A DNA stretch of 18,614 nucleotides, from positions 350 to 18,963 of the forward strand of contig DJFP01000199.1 in the NCBI GenBank assembly GCA_002432565.1. The letters are read 5' to 3'. Below the pieces are notes generated by a model. That model saw nothing but the letters and a program-made list of their open reading frames with translations, had not been told where the DNA came from and searched no databases. This document shows positions 6,291 to 14,185 of this stretch, one piece after another (positions within the stretch are counted from its first letter, which is position 1; every line of letters begins with the position of its first letter). The position numbers were made by a program, and so were the translations under genes. Source of the stretch: Flavobacteriales bacterium UBA5869. Lineage in GTDB: Bacteria > Bacteroidota > Bacteroidia > Flavobacteriales_D > Crocinitomicaceae.

Positions 6291-9014
6291 ATGGATAAAG
6301 TGACGTACGTCGGAAATGCAGATGTAAATGCAATAGATCATTTATATCAGTCCTATTTGAAAGACCCTGAAAGCGTGGATCTTAGCTGGCAAAAATTCTT
6401 TGAAGGATTTGATTTTGCCCGCACGAACTTCGAAGACGGCGGTGATATTCCTGAAAATTTTCAGAAAGAATTTAAAGTAATAAACCTGATCAACGGGTAC
6501 AGAACCCGCGGACATTTGTTTACGAAGACCAATCCTGTTCGTGAGCGCAGAAAGTACGAACCCACGTTGGCAATCGAAAATTTCGGATTGGATGCATCGG
6601 ATTTGGACACTGTTTTCCAGGCAGGAGAGCAAATCGGCATCGGAGCAGCAACATTGCGTGATATTATCCAGGACCTGGAGCAGTGTTATTGTCAATCCAT
6701 CGGTATTGAGTACATGTTTATGCGTGAGCCGGAACGTTTGGAATGGTTCAGAAACAGTATCGAAGTTAAAAACCGCCCGGTTTTCGATGCTGAGCGTAAA
6801 AAACACATTTATAAAAAATTAGTTCAGACTTCCAATTTTGAAGCCTTTTTGGGTAAAAAATATGTAGGTCAGAAACGTTTTTCCGTTGAAGGTGGTGAAT
6901 CATTAATCCCGGCATTGGATGCTTTGGTTGAAAAAGGCTCGAGCCTGGGAGTGGAGTATTTCGTAATGGGAATGGCTCACCGTGGACGCTTGAATACACT
7001 AACGAATATCTTCCAAAAACGCCCTCAGGATATCTTCTCCGAATTTGAAGGAAAAGAATTTGATGCTGACGGTGCTTTTGACGGAGACGTAAAATATCAC
7101 CAGGGATATACCAGTTCTACAACTACAAAGGATGGAAAAGAAGTAGGTTTGACTTTGGCTCCGAATCCATCCCACCTGGAAGCCGTTGATCCGGTTGTTC
7201 AGGGAATTGCACGTGCAAAACTGGATACTCATTTCAAAGATGAAAACAAAGTTTGTCCGGTGATGATCCACGGTGATGCAGCAGTTGCAGGACAGGGAAT
7301 CGTATATGAAGTAATCCAGATGGCATTGCTTGACGGATACAGAGCCGGCGGAACTATCCACATTGTGGTAAACAACCAGGTCGGTTTTACAACAAACTTC
7401 CACGACGCACGTTCATCTACTTATTGTACGGACGTAGCAAAAACAACATTAACTCCCGTTTTTCACGTAAACGGAGACGATATTGAAGCGGTGATCCAAA
7501 CCATTGAAATCGCCATGGAATACCGTCAGAAATTCCACCGTGATGTATTCATCGATTTGTTGTGCTACCGTAAATACGGACATAACGAAGGTGATGAGCC
7601 TAAATTCACGCAGCCGAACTTGTACGATATAATAAAAAAACATCCGAATCCGAAGGTGATTTACCAAAAGCAGCTAATTGCGGAAGGTATCTTAACAGAA
7701 TCGGAAGCGAAAAAAATCGAAGATGAGTACAGTGAATATTTGGAAAATGAGTTCGAAACAGCCCGTAAGAATGAAAAAGCAGTCGTTTGGGATTTCTTAA
7801 GCAAAACCTGGGAAGGTTTCCGTCACAGTACTCTTGCAGATTTTGATTCAAGCCCTGAAACCGGTTTCCAAAAGGACAAATTATACGAGCTTGGAAAAAA
7901 ACTAGCAACGCTTCCGGAAGGAAAAAAATATTTCACCAAGATCCAGAAGATTTTCAAGGACCGTCTGGCGGCAATTGAAAATAACAACCTGGATTGGGGA
8001 ACTGCAGAAATGCTTGCTTATGCAACGCTTTTGGAAGAAGGAATTCCTGTTCGTATTTCGGGACAAGACGTAGAGCGCGGAACATTCTCCCACCGTCATG
8101 CAGTTGTAAAAACAGAAGACAACGAGGAAGAGATCGAAACCCTGAACATGCTTTCAGACAAGCAGGCTCCGTTTACGGTTTACAACTCTTTGTTATCCGA
8201 ATACGCAGTTCTTGGTTTTGAGTACGGTTATTCGTTAGCTACTCCGAAAGGATTAACGATCTGGGAAGCGCAATTCGGGGATTTCTTCAACGGTGCACAG
8301 ATTATGATCGACCAGTTCATCACTGCGGGTGAGGACAAATGGTCTACTCAAAGTGGTTTGGTTATGCTTCTTCCTCACGGATACGAAGGTCAGGGAGCTG
8401 AACACTCAAGTGGCCGCATGGAGCGCTGGTTACAGCAATGCGCCGATGAAAATATCCAGGTCGTAAATACTTCTACGCCGGCAAACCATTTCCATTTGCT
8501 TCGCCGACAATTAGCTCGTCCGTTCCGTAAACCATTGGTAGTTTTCTCTCCGAAAATGATCCTGCGTTTACCTGCCGCAACTTCCACCCTTGAAGAAATG
8601 GCAAGCGGTTCTTTCCAGGAGGTAATTGATGATCCGAACGGAAAAGTCGGCCAGGTGGATACATTGGTTTTCTGCTCCGGGAAATTCTATTACGAACTAA
8701 AAGAGAAAGCTGCAGATATGGGTGTTGACAATATGGCGTTTGTTCGTATTGAACAATTGTACCCCTTACCGCAAAAACAAATTGATGCGATCGTTGCAAA
8801 ATACAATGCGAAAAATGTCGTGTGGGCTCAGGAAGAACCTGCCAACATGGGAGCATGGGCGTACATTGCAATGAACCTGAGACATATTCCGTTTAAAGGA
8901 ATTACCAGACCTGCATCAGCAGCTGCGGCAGAAGGTTCTAAGAAATTACACGAGCGCCGCCTGAAACAATTGTTTGCAGACGTATTTCAATTCGCATCTG
9001 TAGCAGCTAAATAA
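6291..9014 (+). CDS. sucA: 2-oxoglutarate dehydrogenase E1 component
   Basis: Thiamine-diphosphate-dependent decarboxylase of the TCA cycle; it decarboxylates 2-oxoglutarate and passes the succinyl group to the lipoyl arm of E2. 907 residues, the usual E1o length. The N-terminal segment DHLYQSYLKDPESVDLSWQK (16-35) matches the E1o N-terminus that docks on the complex. The dehydrogenase_E1 domain has GMAHRGRLN (227-235), HGDAAVAGQG (327-336), NNQVGFTTN (361-369) and KYGHNEGDEP (428-437). The C-terminal transketolase-like domain (from about residue 580) has SGQDVERGTFSHRHA, EAQFGDFFNGAQ and LLPHGYEGQGAEHSSGR, and the end has WAQEEPANMGAW. sucB follows after 30 bp, so the two are co-transcribed. 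Upstream, -7-like strings (CATTTTTG 6208-6215, TAACTTTA 6261-6268) are imperfect and I assign no promoter. Confidence 0.98.
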   Translation: MDKVTYVGNADVNAIDHLYQSYLKDPESVDLSWQKFFEGFDFARTNFEDGGDIPENFQKEFKVINLINGYRTRGHLFTKTNPVRERRKYEPTLAIENFGLDASDLDTVFQAGEQIGIGAATLRDIIQDLEQCYCQSIGIEYMFMREPERLEWFRNSIEVKNRPVFDAERKKHIYKKLVQTSNFEAFLGKKYVGQKRFSVEGGESLIPALDALVEKGSSLGVEYFVMGMAHRGRLNTLTNIFQKRPQDIFSEFEGKEFDADGAFDGDVKYHQGYTSSTTTKDGKEVGLTLAPNPSHLEAVDPVVQGIARAKLDTHFKDENKVCPVMIHGDAAVAGQGIVYEVIQMALLDGYRAGGTIHIVVNNQVGFTTNFHDARSSTYCTDVAKTTLTPVFHVNGDDIEAVIQTIEIAMEYRQKFHRDVFIDLLCYRKYGHNEGDEPKFTQPNLYDIIKKHPNPKVIYQKQLIAEGILTESEAKKIEDEYSEYLENEFETARKNEKAVVWDFLSKTWEGFRHSTLADFDSSPETGFQKDKLYELGKKLATLPEGKKYFTKIQKIFKDRLAAIENNNLDWGTAEMLAYATLLEEGIPVRISGQDVERGTFSHRHAVVKTEDNEEEIETLNMLSDKQAPFTVYNSLLSEYAVLGFEYGYSLATPKGLTIWEAQFGDFFNGAQIMIDQFITAGEDKWSTQSGLVMLLPHGYEGQGAEHSSGRMERWLQQCADENIQVVNTSTPANHFHLLRRQLARPFRKPLVVFSPKMILRLPAATSTLEEMASGSFQEVIDDPNGKVGQVDTLVFCSGKFYYELKEKAADMGVDNMAFVRIEQLYPLPQKQIDAIVAKYNAKNVVWAQEEPANMGAWAYIAMNLRHIPFKGITRPASAAAAEGSKKLHERRLKQLFADVFQFASVAAK

Positions 9015-9044
9015 GATTATTACAAAACTAAATACGATTCAATT

Positions 9045-10325
9045 ATGCCAATCCTTGAAATGAAAGTACCAAGTCCGGGAGAATCAATTTCTGAAGTAGA
9101 AATTGCTACCTGGCTGGTTTCGGACGGTGACTATGTAGAAAAAGACCAGGCAATCGCAGAAGTAGATTCCGATAAAGCAACCTTGGAATTACCTGCTGAG
9201 CAATCAGGTATCATTACTTTGAAAGCCGCGGAAGGCGATGTCGTAAAAGTTGGTCAGGTTGTTTGTCTGATCGATACTTCAGCTGAAAGACCTGCAGGAT
9301 CTGCGGCTCCTGCTGCGGAAACTCCGAAAACAGAAGAGAAAGCAGCTGCTCCGGCAGCACAGCCAACTCCTGTTGCTGAAAAAACAAGTACACCTGCTCC
9401 GAATCCGGGACCGGTAAATGATAGTTATGCGAAAGGAACTCCTTCACCGGCAGCTGCGAAGATTATGGCTGAGAACGGTGTTTCCGGAGCTAAGATCAAT
9501 GGTACCGGAAAAGACGGACGTATCACCAAACAAGATGTGGTAAGTGCAATGGCTGCAGGTATTCCTGCCGATGCTGCTCAGGGATGGGGAGGTACCCGTG
9601 ACCAAAACCGCGAAAAAATGTCTATGCTTCGTCGTAAGATCGCAGAACGCCTGGTTTCTGTGAAGAACGAAACAGCGATGTTGACGACTTTCAACGAGGT
9701 GGACATGAAACCAATCATGGACCTTCGTGCAAAATACAAAGATCAGTTCGCGAAATTCCACGATGTGAACCTTGGATTTATGTCTTTCTTTACGAAAGCC
9801 GTAACTGAGGCTTTGAACTTGTTCCCTGCGGTAAATGCACAGATTGACGGAAACGAAATCGTATTCCACAATTATGCGGATGTTGGGATCGCCGTTTCAT
9901 CTCCAAAAGGATTGATGGTACCGGTTGTGCGCAATGCGGAGCAAATGAGCCTGGCAGAAATCGAAAAAGAAATCAAGCGCCTGGCTGTGAAAGCCCGTGA
10001 CGGGAAAATCGCCCCGGAAGACATGACTGGCGGAACCTTTACAATCACCAATGGTGGTGTTTTCGGTTCCATGATGTCTACCCCGATTATCAATCCTCCT
10101 CAATCCGCTATTCTGGGAATGCACAACATCATTGAGCGCCCGGTAGCAATTGACGGGAAAGTTGAAATTCGCCCGATGATGTACCTGGCGTTATCATACG
10201 ACCACAGAATCATTGATGGTAAGGAATCTGTAAGCTTCCTTGTTAAAGTGAAAGAAATGATCGAAAATCCGGAAAGAATTATTTTCGGAGGAAAAGATCC
10301 TTACGCTGTACTTTTAGGATTGTAA
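9045..10325 (+). CDS. sucB: Dihydrolipoamide succinyltransferase, 2-oxoglutarate dehydrogenase E2
   Basis: Core of the 2-oxoglutarate dehydrogenase complex: it accepts the succinyl group on a swinging lipoyl lysine and transfers it to CoA. 426 residues in three parts. A lipoyl domain (1-77) has the lipoylation site Lys44 in [10 protein letters not shown] flexible Ala/Pro/Glu-rich linker (about 80-125) leads to the peripheral subunit-binding domain (132-168, [13 protein letters not shown] and [11 protein letters not shown]) that holds E1/E3. The acyltransferase domain (about 190-426) has catalytic His387 and Asp391 in [10 protein letters not shown]. There is one lipoyl domain, as usual for SucB. 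It lies 30 bp after sucA, and a strong terminator begins 20 bp after the stop. The E3 gene (lpd) is elsewhere. The SucB call over a branched-chain or pyruvate E2 rests on the partnership with sucA. Confidence 0.97.
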   Translation: MPILEMKVPSPGESISEVEIATWLVSDGDYVEKDQAIAEVDSDKATLELPAEQSGIITLKAAEGDVVKVGQVVCLIDTSAERPAGSAAPAAETPKTEEKAAAPAAQPTPVAEKTSTPAPNPGPVNDSYAKGTPSPAAAKIMAENGVSGAKINGTGKDGRITKQDVVSAMAAGIPADAAQGWGGTRDQNREKMSMLRRKIAERLVSVKNETAMLTTFNEVDMKPIMDLRAKYKDQFAKFHDVNLGFMSFFTKAVTEALNLFPAVNAQIDGNEIVFHNYADVGIAVSSPKGLMVPVVRNAEQMSLAEIEKEIKRLAVKARDGKIAPEDMTGGTFTITNGGVFGSMMSTPIINPPQSAILGMHNIIERPVAIDGKVEIRPMMYLALSYDHRIIDGKESVSFLVKVKEMIENPERIIFGGKDPYAVLLGL

Positions 10326-10345
10326 ATCCATTCGAGATTATATTG

Positions 10346-10379
10346 AACCCCGACATTAATCGTCGGGGTTTTTCATTTT
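10346..10379 (+). terminator. Rho-independent terminator of sucAB (repeated type, copy 2)
   Basis: Perfect 9-bp stem AACCCCGAC (10346-10354) / GTCGGGGTT (10362-10370), loop ATTAATC, then TTTCATTTT. It is nearly identical to the terminator at 4604, including the bases before the stem (ATATTG). Confidence 0.92.
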
Positions 10380-10445
10380 AAGAAGGTTTTGATTTCCTGT
10401 CAAAATAAAAGACGGGTACACGCTGCAGCAAACAGCTTTAGTTGA

Positions 10446-11378
10446 TCAGTTGTATCTCTTAATCTTCGTTCCGTCTTCATAAACATAAATAACCAATCCT
10501 GGAGTGTTCTGGTCCACCACTTGCCCGAGCATGTTGACCACTTCTTTTACCGGGTTCTCCTTCATGATATTATCCACAAGTACCAATTCATCAAAGGTTC
10601 TTCGTGTTCCATCCTTATCAACCTGCGAAATCCGGTAATAATTCTTTTCACTTACAGACGGATTGGAATGCAAGAACGAGTAATGCTGTTTCTCGGAGCT
10701 GTTTCCTTTCGATTTAATGATAGTAAGATTAGTCCAGATTTCGGCTTCCGGTTTCGTGGACCATTCGACTTCGAAATAATCATTGTCCTTTTCTGAAAGT
10801 GTAATCCATTCCAATTGATTTCCACTCCCAATTCTTTTTCCCGTAAAGCTGTAAATTTCAACCGGCATAACGACATTACAAACCACATCGAAATCGGTTA
10901 GTTTGTATCCATTGTAAACAAATGAATTGTCTGACTGGAAATTAAAACGAAAACGGATATTGGAAGATGCCGGAATTATAATTGCAGGAATCGTTGATCC
11001 GGGAGAAGCACCAAAATTACCGGTCCACCCCACCCCAACACCATAAGGATTGATCCAAGTTGCACCGTTATTAAGTGAATACTCAATAAACATGAAGTCA
11101 TAAAGGTATTCGGCGTTCCCAAATGCTGTGAAAGTTACAGAAATCGTTGTAGCATTCGAACAACTCGCATCAATAACCGGCGAAGTATACGTAGTATTCA
11201 TGTTGTTTGCGTAGTTGCTATTGCAGTTAGTAGTAACATAACCACAACCTCCTCTCCATTGCAGTCCATTTCCGTCACTTGTCCAGCCGGGATTAACACC
11301 TGAACTCCAGGTATAGGGTAATTGTCCGAAAGCAGTAAAACCCGTTACTGCTATCAAACCAGTTAAGAACCGTCTCAT
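10446..11378 (-). CDS. Secreted beta-sandwich protein with a T9SS-like tail, function unknown
   Basis: 310 residues. A signal peptide (1-18, MRRFLTGLIAVTGFTAFG) is followed by a domain of about 155 residues rich in aromatic residues, Asn and Cys (GGCGYVTTNC, DFMFIEYSLNNGATW, NIRFRFNFQSDN). It resembles the jelly-roll domains of Bacteroidota surface proteins. The second half opens with VMPVEIYSFTGKRIG and LEWITLSEKDNDYFEVEWS, a fibronectin-like module common just before T9SS sorting domains. The last 30 residues (VVNMLGQVVDQNTPGLVIYV) look like the end of a sorting domain but lack the usual LYPNP opening, so the sorting domain is short or divergent. The start overlaps the stop of the upstream gene by ATGA, implying translational coupling. 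Probably cell-surface or extracellular; no enzymatic motif is visible. Confidence 0.82.
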   Translation of the reverse strand: MRRFLTGLIAVTGFTAFGQLPYTWSSGVNPGWTSDGNGLQWRGGCGYVTTNCNSNYANNMNTTYTSPVIDASCSNATTISVTFTAFGNAEYLYDFMFIEYSLNNGATWINPYGVGVGWTGNFGASPGSTIPAIIIPASSNIRFRFNFQSDNSFVYNGYKLTDFDVVCNVVMPVEIYSFTGKRIGSGNQLEWITLSEKDNDYFEVEWSTKPEAEIWTNLTIIKSKGNSSEKQHYSFLHSNPSVSEKNYYRISQVDKDGTRRTFDELVLVDNIMKENPVKEVVNMLGQVVDQNTPGLVIYVYEDGTKIKRYN

Positions 11379-11716
11379 GATTTCTTAGGTGCTGCTTTCG
11401 GCAGGTACTTTTCTTTAGCAATCAGGGTTATGATAAGGCCCTGATCATTGGTAAATGAGAAATCCACGGACTCTCTTCTCAATTCTTCATACTTCGAAAC
11501 ATCAAAGGATTGGATATCAAATCCGATCACGTTGGAATCATCCAAATAATAGCTTTCACAATAGTAATACGTAATGGCTTCCAGTTTTGATCGCGGCATC
11601 TGCGCAAGTTGTTCTTCTGTAAAATGGATCATTAACCTCTGGTCATAGGCTGAATTGCCCTGACCAAAGGAAAATGTCGCAAGAGTCAGAAGAACAATTA
11701 GTAATAAATTGTTCAT
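11375..11716 (-). CDS. Small exported protein of unknown function
   Basis: 113 residues, not recognised. A clear signal peptide (1-18, MNNLLLIVLLTLATFSFG, then QGNSAYDQ) points to export. The mature part is acidic and polar: MIHFTEEQLAQMPRSKLEAI, then YYYCESYYLDDSN with a single Cys, then a predicted beta-rich part (VDFSFTNDQGLIITLIAKEK) and a basic tail PKAAPKKS. The stop overlaps the ATG of the next secreted-protein gene by 4 bp, so the two are made together and may act together at the cell surface. Divergent from the TPR lipoprotein gene. A -7-like TTAATTTG lies just before the ATG with a TTG 21 bp upstream of it, a weak promoter candidate. Confidence 0.75.
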   Translation of the reverse strand: MNNLLLIVLLTLATFSFGQGNSAYDQRLMIHFTEEQLAQMPRSKLEAITYYYCESYYLDDSNVIGFDIQSFDVSKYEELRRESVDFSFTNDQGLIITLIAKEKYLPKAAPKKS

Positions 11717-11931
11717 CGTTTCAAATTAAGTTATAGTGAGCTAAAACTAACAACACTACTAAAACATTCATTTATAGATGAATAGAAGTTCACTGAAGAT
11801 GAGCATTTTTGTATTCCAGGTTAACATTACCCAGGATAATATCTTCCGCGGTATCTATTTTCACAGAACACGAAAAAATCCAACGTTTCATAAGAAGCAT
11901 ACGTTTCTGTATATAGCTAAATACATTTCCT

Positions 11932-11939
11932 TATTTTTG
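11932..11939 (+). promoter_or_regulatory. Candidate -7 promoter element of the TPR lipoprotein gene
   Basis: TATTTTTG matches TAnnTTTG exactly and ends 19 bp before the ATG at 11959. The -33 element is weak (CTG at 11907-11909, 22 bp upstream). Motif evidence only. Confidence 0.42.
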
Positions 11940-11958
11940 TTTCCAGATTCATTTAAGT

Positions 11959-12954
11959 ATGCGCATTCTATTTTTCATTGGTTTTCTTGTTTTATTCAGC
12001 TCTTGTGGCGGAAACAGCTCAAAAAAACCTCAAAAAGAACTTTCTATCGATCAGTTATATAAAAAATATCCGGATAGTGTTCCCATCATTATTCAGCACG
12101 GAAACCTGATGCTGGAGCGTTACGATTATGATAAAGCACTTCAGGACGGAGCGAAAGCATACCGGATGCAGCAGGGAAATATAGAAGCCCGTTTCTTGTA
12201 TGCAAACGCATTGAATAACCGGGCAAATCGCACACCGAGTGACGTGATGGCTGCCCAGTCGCATTTTAAGTTCGTGGTAAAAAAAGATCCGAAAAATCCG
12301 GCAGCTTTAGTTGCACTGGCAACCACCTATGCCCAGCAGGGTGATAATGAAAAGGCCTTCTATTATACCAACGAAGCGCTTCGTATCAATAAACGTTATA
12401 GAGATGCTTATATCCTGAAAGGAAGTATTTATCTAAGCCTGGACAATCGTGAATTGGCAAAATCATCTTACCAGACAGCGATTGATCAGGACCCGGATTT
12501 CTTTGCCGCGTATATCAAACTGGGACTGATTTACCAGGAGGAAAATAATCCTTTATGTATCCAATATTTCATTACTGCCACTCAGATCCGTCCGAACAAT
12601 ATCGAAGCCTATTATAACCTGGCTTATGCATACCAGGAATTTGACAAAATACCGGAAGCTCAGCAGACTTACCGTGAAATGCTGAAAAAAGACCCCACTT
12701 TTACTCCTCCCCTGTTCCAATTGGGCTGGATCAAACAATTCAAACAAAACGAGACAGACAGTGCTATTTACTTCTACAATGAAACGCTGCAAAAAGAGCC
12801 TCGTTATGTAGAAGCATGGCATAACCTGGGATTGATCTACGAAACAAAAGGTGAAAAGTACCAGGCAATCCAGTATTACCGAAAAGCACTTAAATACAAT
12901 CCTGAATTCACCATTTCGGGAGATGCGATCAAGCGTTTATCCAAAACGAAATGA
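11959..12954 (+). CDS. Tetratricopeptide-repeat (TPR) lipoprotein
   Basis: 331 residues. The lipoprotein signal MRILFFIGFLVLFSSC (lipobox Cys16) anchors it in the cell envelope. From about residue 42 to 318 it is built of about eight TPR helix pairs; clear ones are LVALATTYAQQGDNEKAFYY, AYILKGSIYLSLDNRELAKS, AYYNLAYAYQEFDKIPEAQQ and AWHNLGLIYETKGEKYQAIQ. TPR arrays are protein-binding scaffolds, so it probably holds an envelope complex together; the partner is unknown. The stop overlaps the ATG of the membrane-protein gene by 4 bp, which makes that protein a candidate partner. A second start in another frame at 11778 overlaps this gene but has no coding character. No enzymatic domain is present. 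Confidence 0.9.
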   Translation: MRILFFIGFLVLFSSCGGNSSKKPQKELSIDQLYKKYPDSVPIIIQHGNLMLERYDYDKALQDGAKAYRMQQGNIEARFLYANALNNRANRTPSDVMAAQSHFKFVVKKDPKNPAALVALATTYAQQGDNEKAFYYTNEALRINKRYRDAYILKGSIYLSLDNRELAKSSYQTAIDQDPDFFAAYIKLGLIYQEENNPLCIQYFITATQIRPNNIEAYYNLAYAYQEFDKIPEAQQTYREMLKKDPTFTPPLFQLGWIKQFKQNETDSAIYFYNETLQKEPRYVEAWHNLGLIYETKGEKYQAIQYYRKALKYNPEFTISGDAIKRLSKTK

Positions 12955-13559
12955 CGCCCAAAAAGGCTCTTCTCTTTCAAACGCTGATCGAGGGACTAAT
13001 TCCGGTCCTGGGATATTTCTATTGGAACTGGGATGCAAGTTTCATTCTCCTGTTCTTCCTGATTGATTGGTGCCTGTTTTGGTCGCTCAGTTTATTGAAA
13101 GCCAAAAAACGCATTCTATTCAGCGAGAACAACGCTGAAAAACAACTGGCCATAAAACATCTTGGAATCGGATTTTTATGCATTTTAAGCACTTCTCTGG
13201 CCGTTTTCTATATTCTTCCGAATATTCACCCCCATTTCGAATGGACGGAGCGCATATGGGCCTTTTTGACTTACAGTGATATGGGAATCCAACAGGGAAT
13301 CATTTTGATCCCTTTAATGATCTTAAGCGGCTACCTTGCATACAAACAACAATTCCTGCTTCCTCAGCTTTACAGGAAATATCCGGTTAGCTTTTTCACT
13401 CGCGAAACTGCTAAGCAAGGTATTATTCTTTCCCTGGTATATGGGATTTGTCTGCTGGTATCACATTTTGTGAAATTCCCGGATGAAGTGCTCCTTTTCG
13501 GAACCGTATCCGGAGTGATAGCTTATCGTTTGATTACCAGAAACAGCCTGATTCCCTAA
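12951..13559 (+). CDS. Multi-pass integral membrane protein, function unknown
   Basis: 202 residues with about six hydrophobic segments: roughly 7-24, 28-49, 69-90, 112-131, 155-174 and 178-193. The short loops carry basic residues (LLKAKKRI at 49-55, YRKYP at 141-145), and the loop at 90-110 is rich in aromatic residues (HPHFEWTERIWAFLTY). There is no transporter or enzyme motif I can name. A remote likeness to the DUF6498 membrane family (NWDASFILLFFLIDWC) crossed my mind but is unproven. Its ATG overlaps the stop of the TPR lipoprotein gene (ATGA), so the two are translationally coupled. No T-rich hairpin follows it, and the long gene-free stretch begins directly after. Confidence 0.8.
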   Translation: MTPKKALLFQTLIEGLIPVLGYFYWNWDASFILLFFLIDWCLFWSLSLLKAKKRILFSENNAEKQLAIKHLGIGFLCILSTSLAVFYILPNIHPHFEWTERIWAFLTYSDMGIQQGIILIPLMILSGYLAYKQQFLLPQLYRKYPVSFFTRETAKQGIILSLVYGICLLVSHFVKFPDEVLLFGTVSGVIAYRLITRNSLIP

Positions 13560-14185
13560 GAAACAGGATTTACAATTCAATTCGGAACCCGGAATTAGGA
13601 ATCATTGTTTTCCGGTTAAATTTCCAACACCTCATAATAATCCTCTTTACCCCTTACTTTACCTGCAGCTTTCGCACTAACGTTTGTCGCTGTGCGTCTT
13701 CACCTGCTGCGCAGCTTCTTCCAAGGCAAAAAAAGTAAGCAAAAGAAAGCCACGAAGTGGATTGAAGACGAAGTGTAGTTTCATTGAAACGTAACACGAG
13801 GTAGCCTTTGCACAATTACAGCTTTCGGCCAACCAGCCGATTTTGATCAATCCACGAAAAGACGGGATCAGGATCCAAAATGCAATTCTATAGTTGTTTT
13901 ACAAACACTACAGAATTAGCACTTTTCGGGATTGATAACTAAATAGGCCGGTTGTCGTTTCTTCAAAAAGATCTGAAGGGCTGGTAATGATTGGTAGATT
14001 CTGTTATAGTTCTGCAGACCGTGTAATTGTGCGTTTTAGCATCTGCTATCAATCCGTCAAAGAAAGTTAGATCCTTATTTCAAAAATCACCCCCTATTAT
14101 TTTGAATGGATTAAAGCCTCATAAAGTAAGGAAAAACTAAGAAAACAAATCTTTTTGTCGGACAACAATGATTAGGAATTCGTAA
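13560..14185. other. Gene-free 626-bp stretch with inverted repeats
   Basis: I see no gene of normal length, tRNA or clear terminator here. It holds three exact inverted repeats: AATCATTGTT 13600-13609 with 14164-14173 near the two ends; GCACAATTACA 13810-13820 with 14022-14032; GTGGATTGA 13757-13765 with 13847-13855. It also holds the short palindrome GCTGCGCAGC (13707-13716) and a minus-strand ORF-like fragment listed separately. This looks like a dispersed repeat or a decayed mobile sequence rather than a regulatory region. By chance alone one 10-bp inverted repeat in this length would not be very surprising; three together are more suggestive. Confidence 0.5.
13677..13902 (-). pseudogene. 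ORF-like fragment inside the intergenic block, probably repeat-derived
   Basis: On the minus strand a frame is open from about 13900 to TAG 13677-13679, roughly 74 codons. The only ATG (13782-13784) would give 35 residues, MKLHFVFNPLRGF to QQVKTHSDKR. The upstream part includes PSFRGLIKIGWLAES. Peptides with the run LLLTFFALEE are, to my recollection, a type of spurious ORF seen repeatedly in gene-free parts of Bacteroidota genomes, so I take it as repeat sequence rather than a gene. No signal peptide or domain. Confidence 0.3.

Noticed and set aside
6342..8871. Several open frames antisense to or out of frame with sucA
   Set aside because: They lie inside a gene with full family motifs and look like its shadow frames.
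11778..12062. 94-codon open frame overlapping the TPR lipoprotein start
   Set aside because: It runs through AT-rich upstream DNA and then overlaps the lipoprotein gene in another frame; the product shows no recognisable domain.
13583..13618. Possible terminator after the membrane-protein gene (AACCCGGAA / TTCCGGTT)
   Set aside because: The stem needs a bulge, the loop is long and no T-run follows.
13560..14185. tRNA, small RNA gene or CRISPR array in the long gap
   Set aside because: No cloverleaf with anticodon and T-loop sequences, no regularly spaced direct repeats, and no promoter-plus-terminator pair could be seen.
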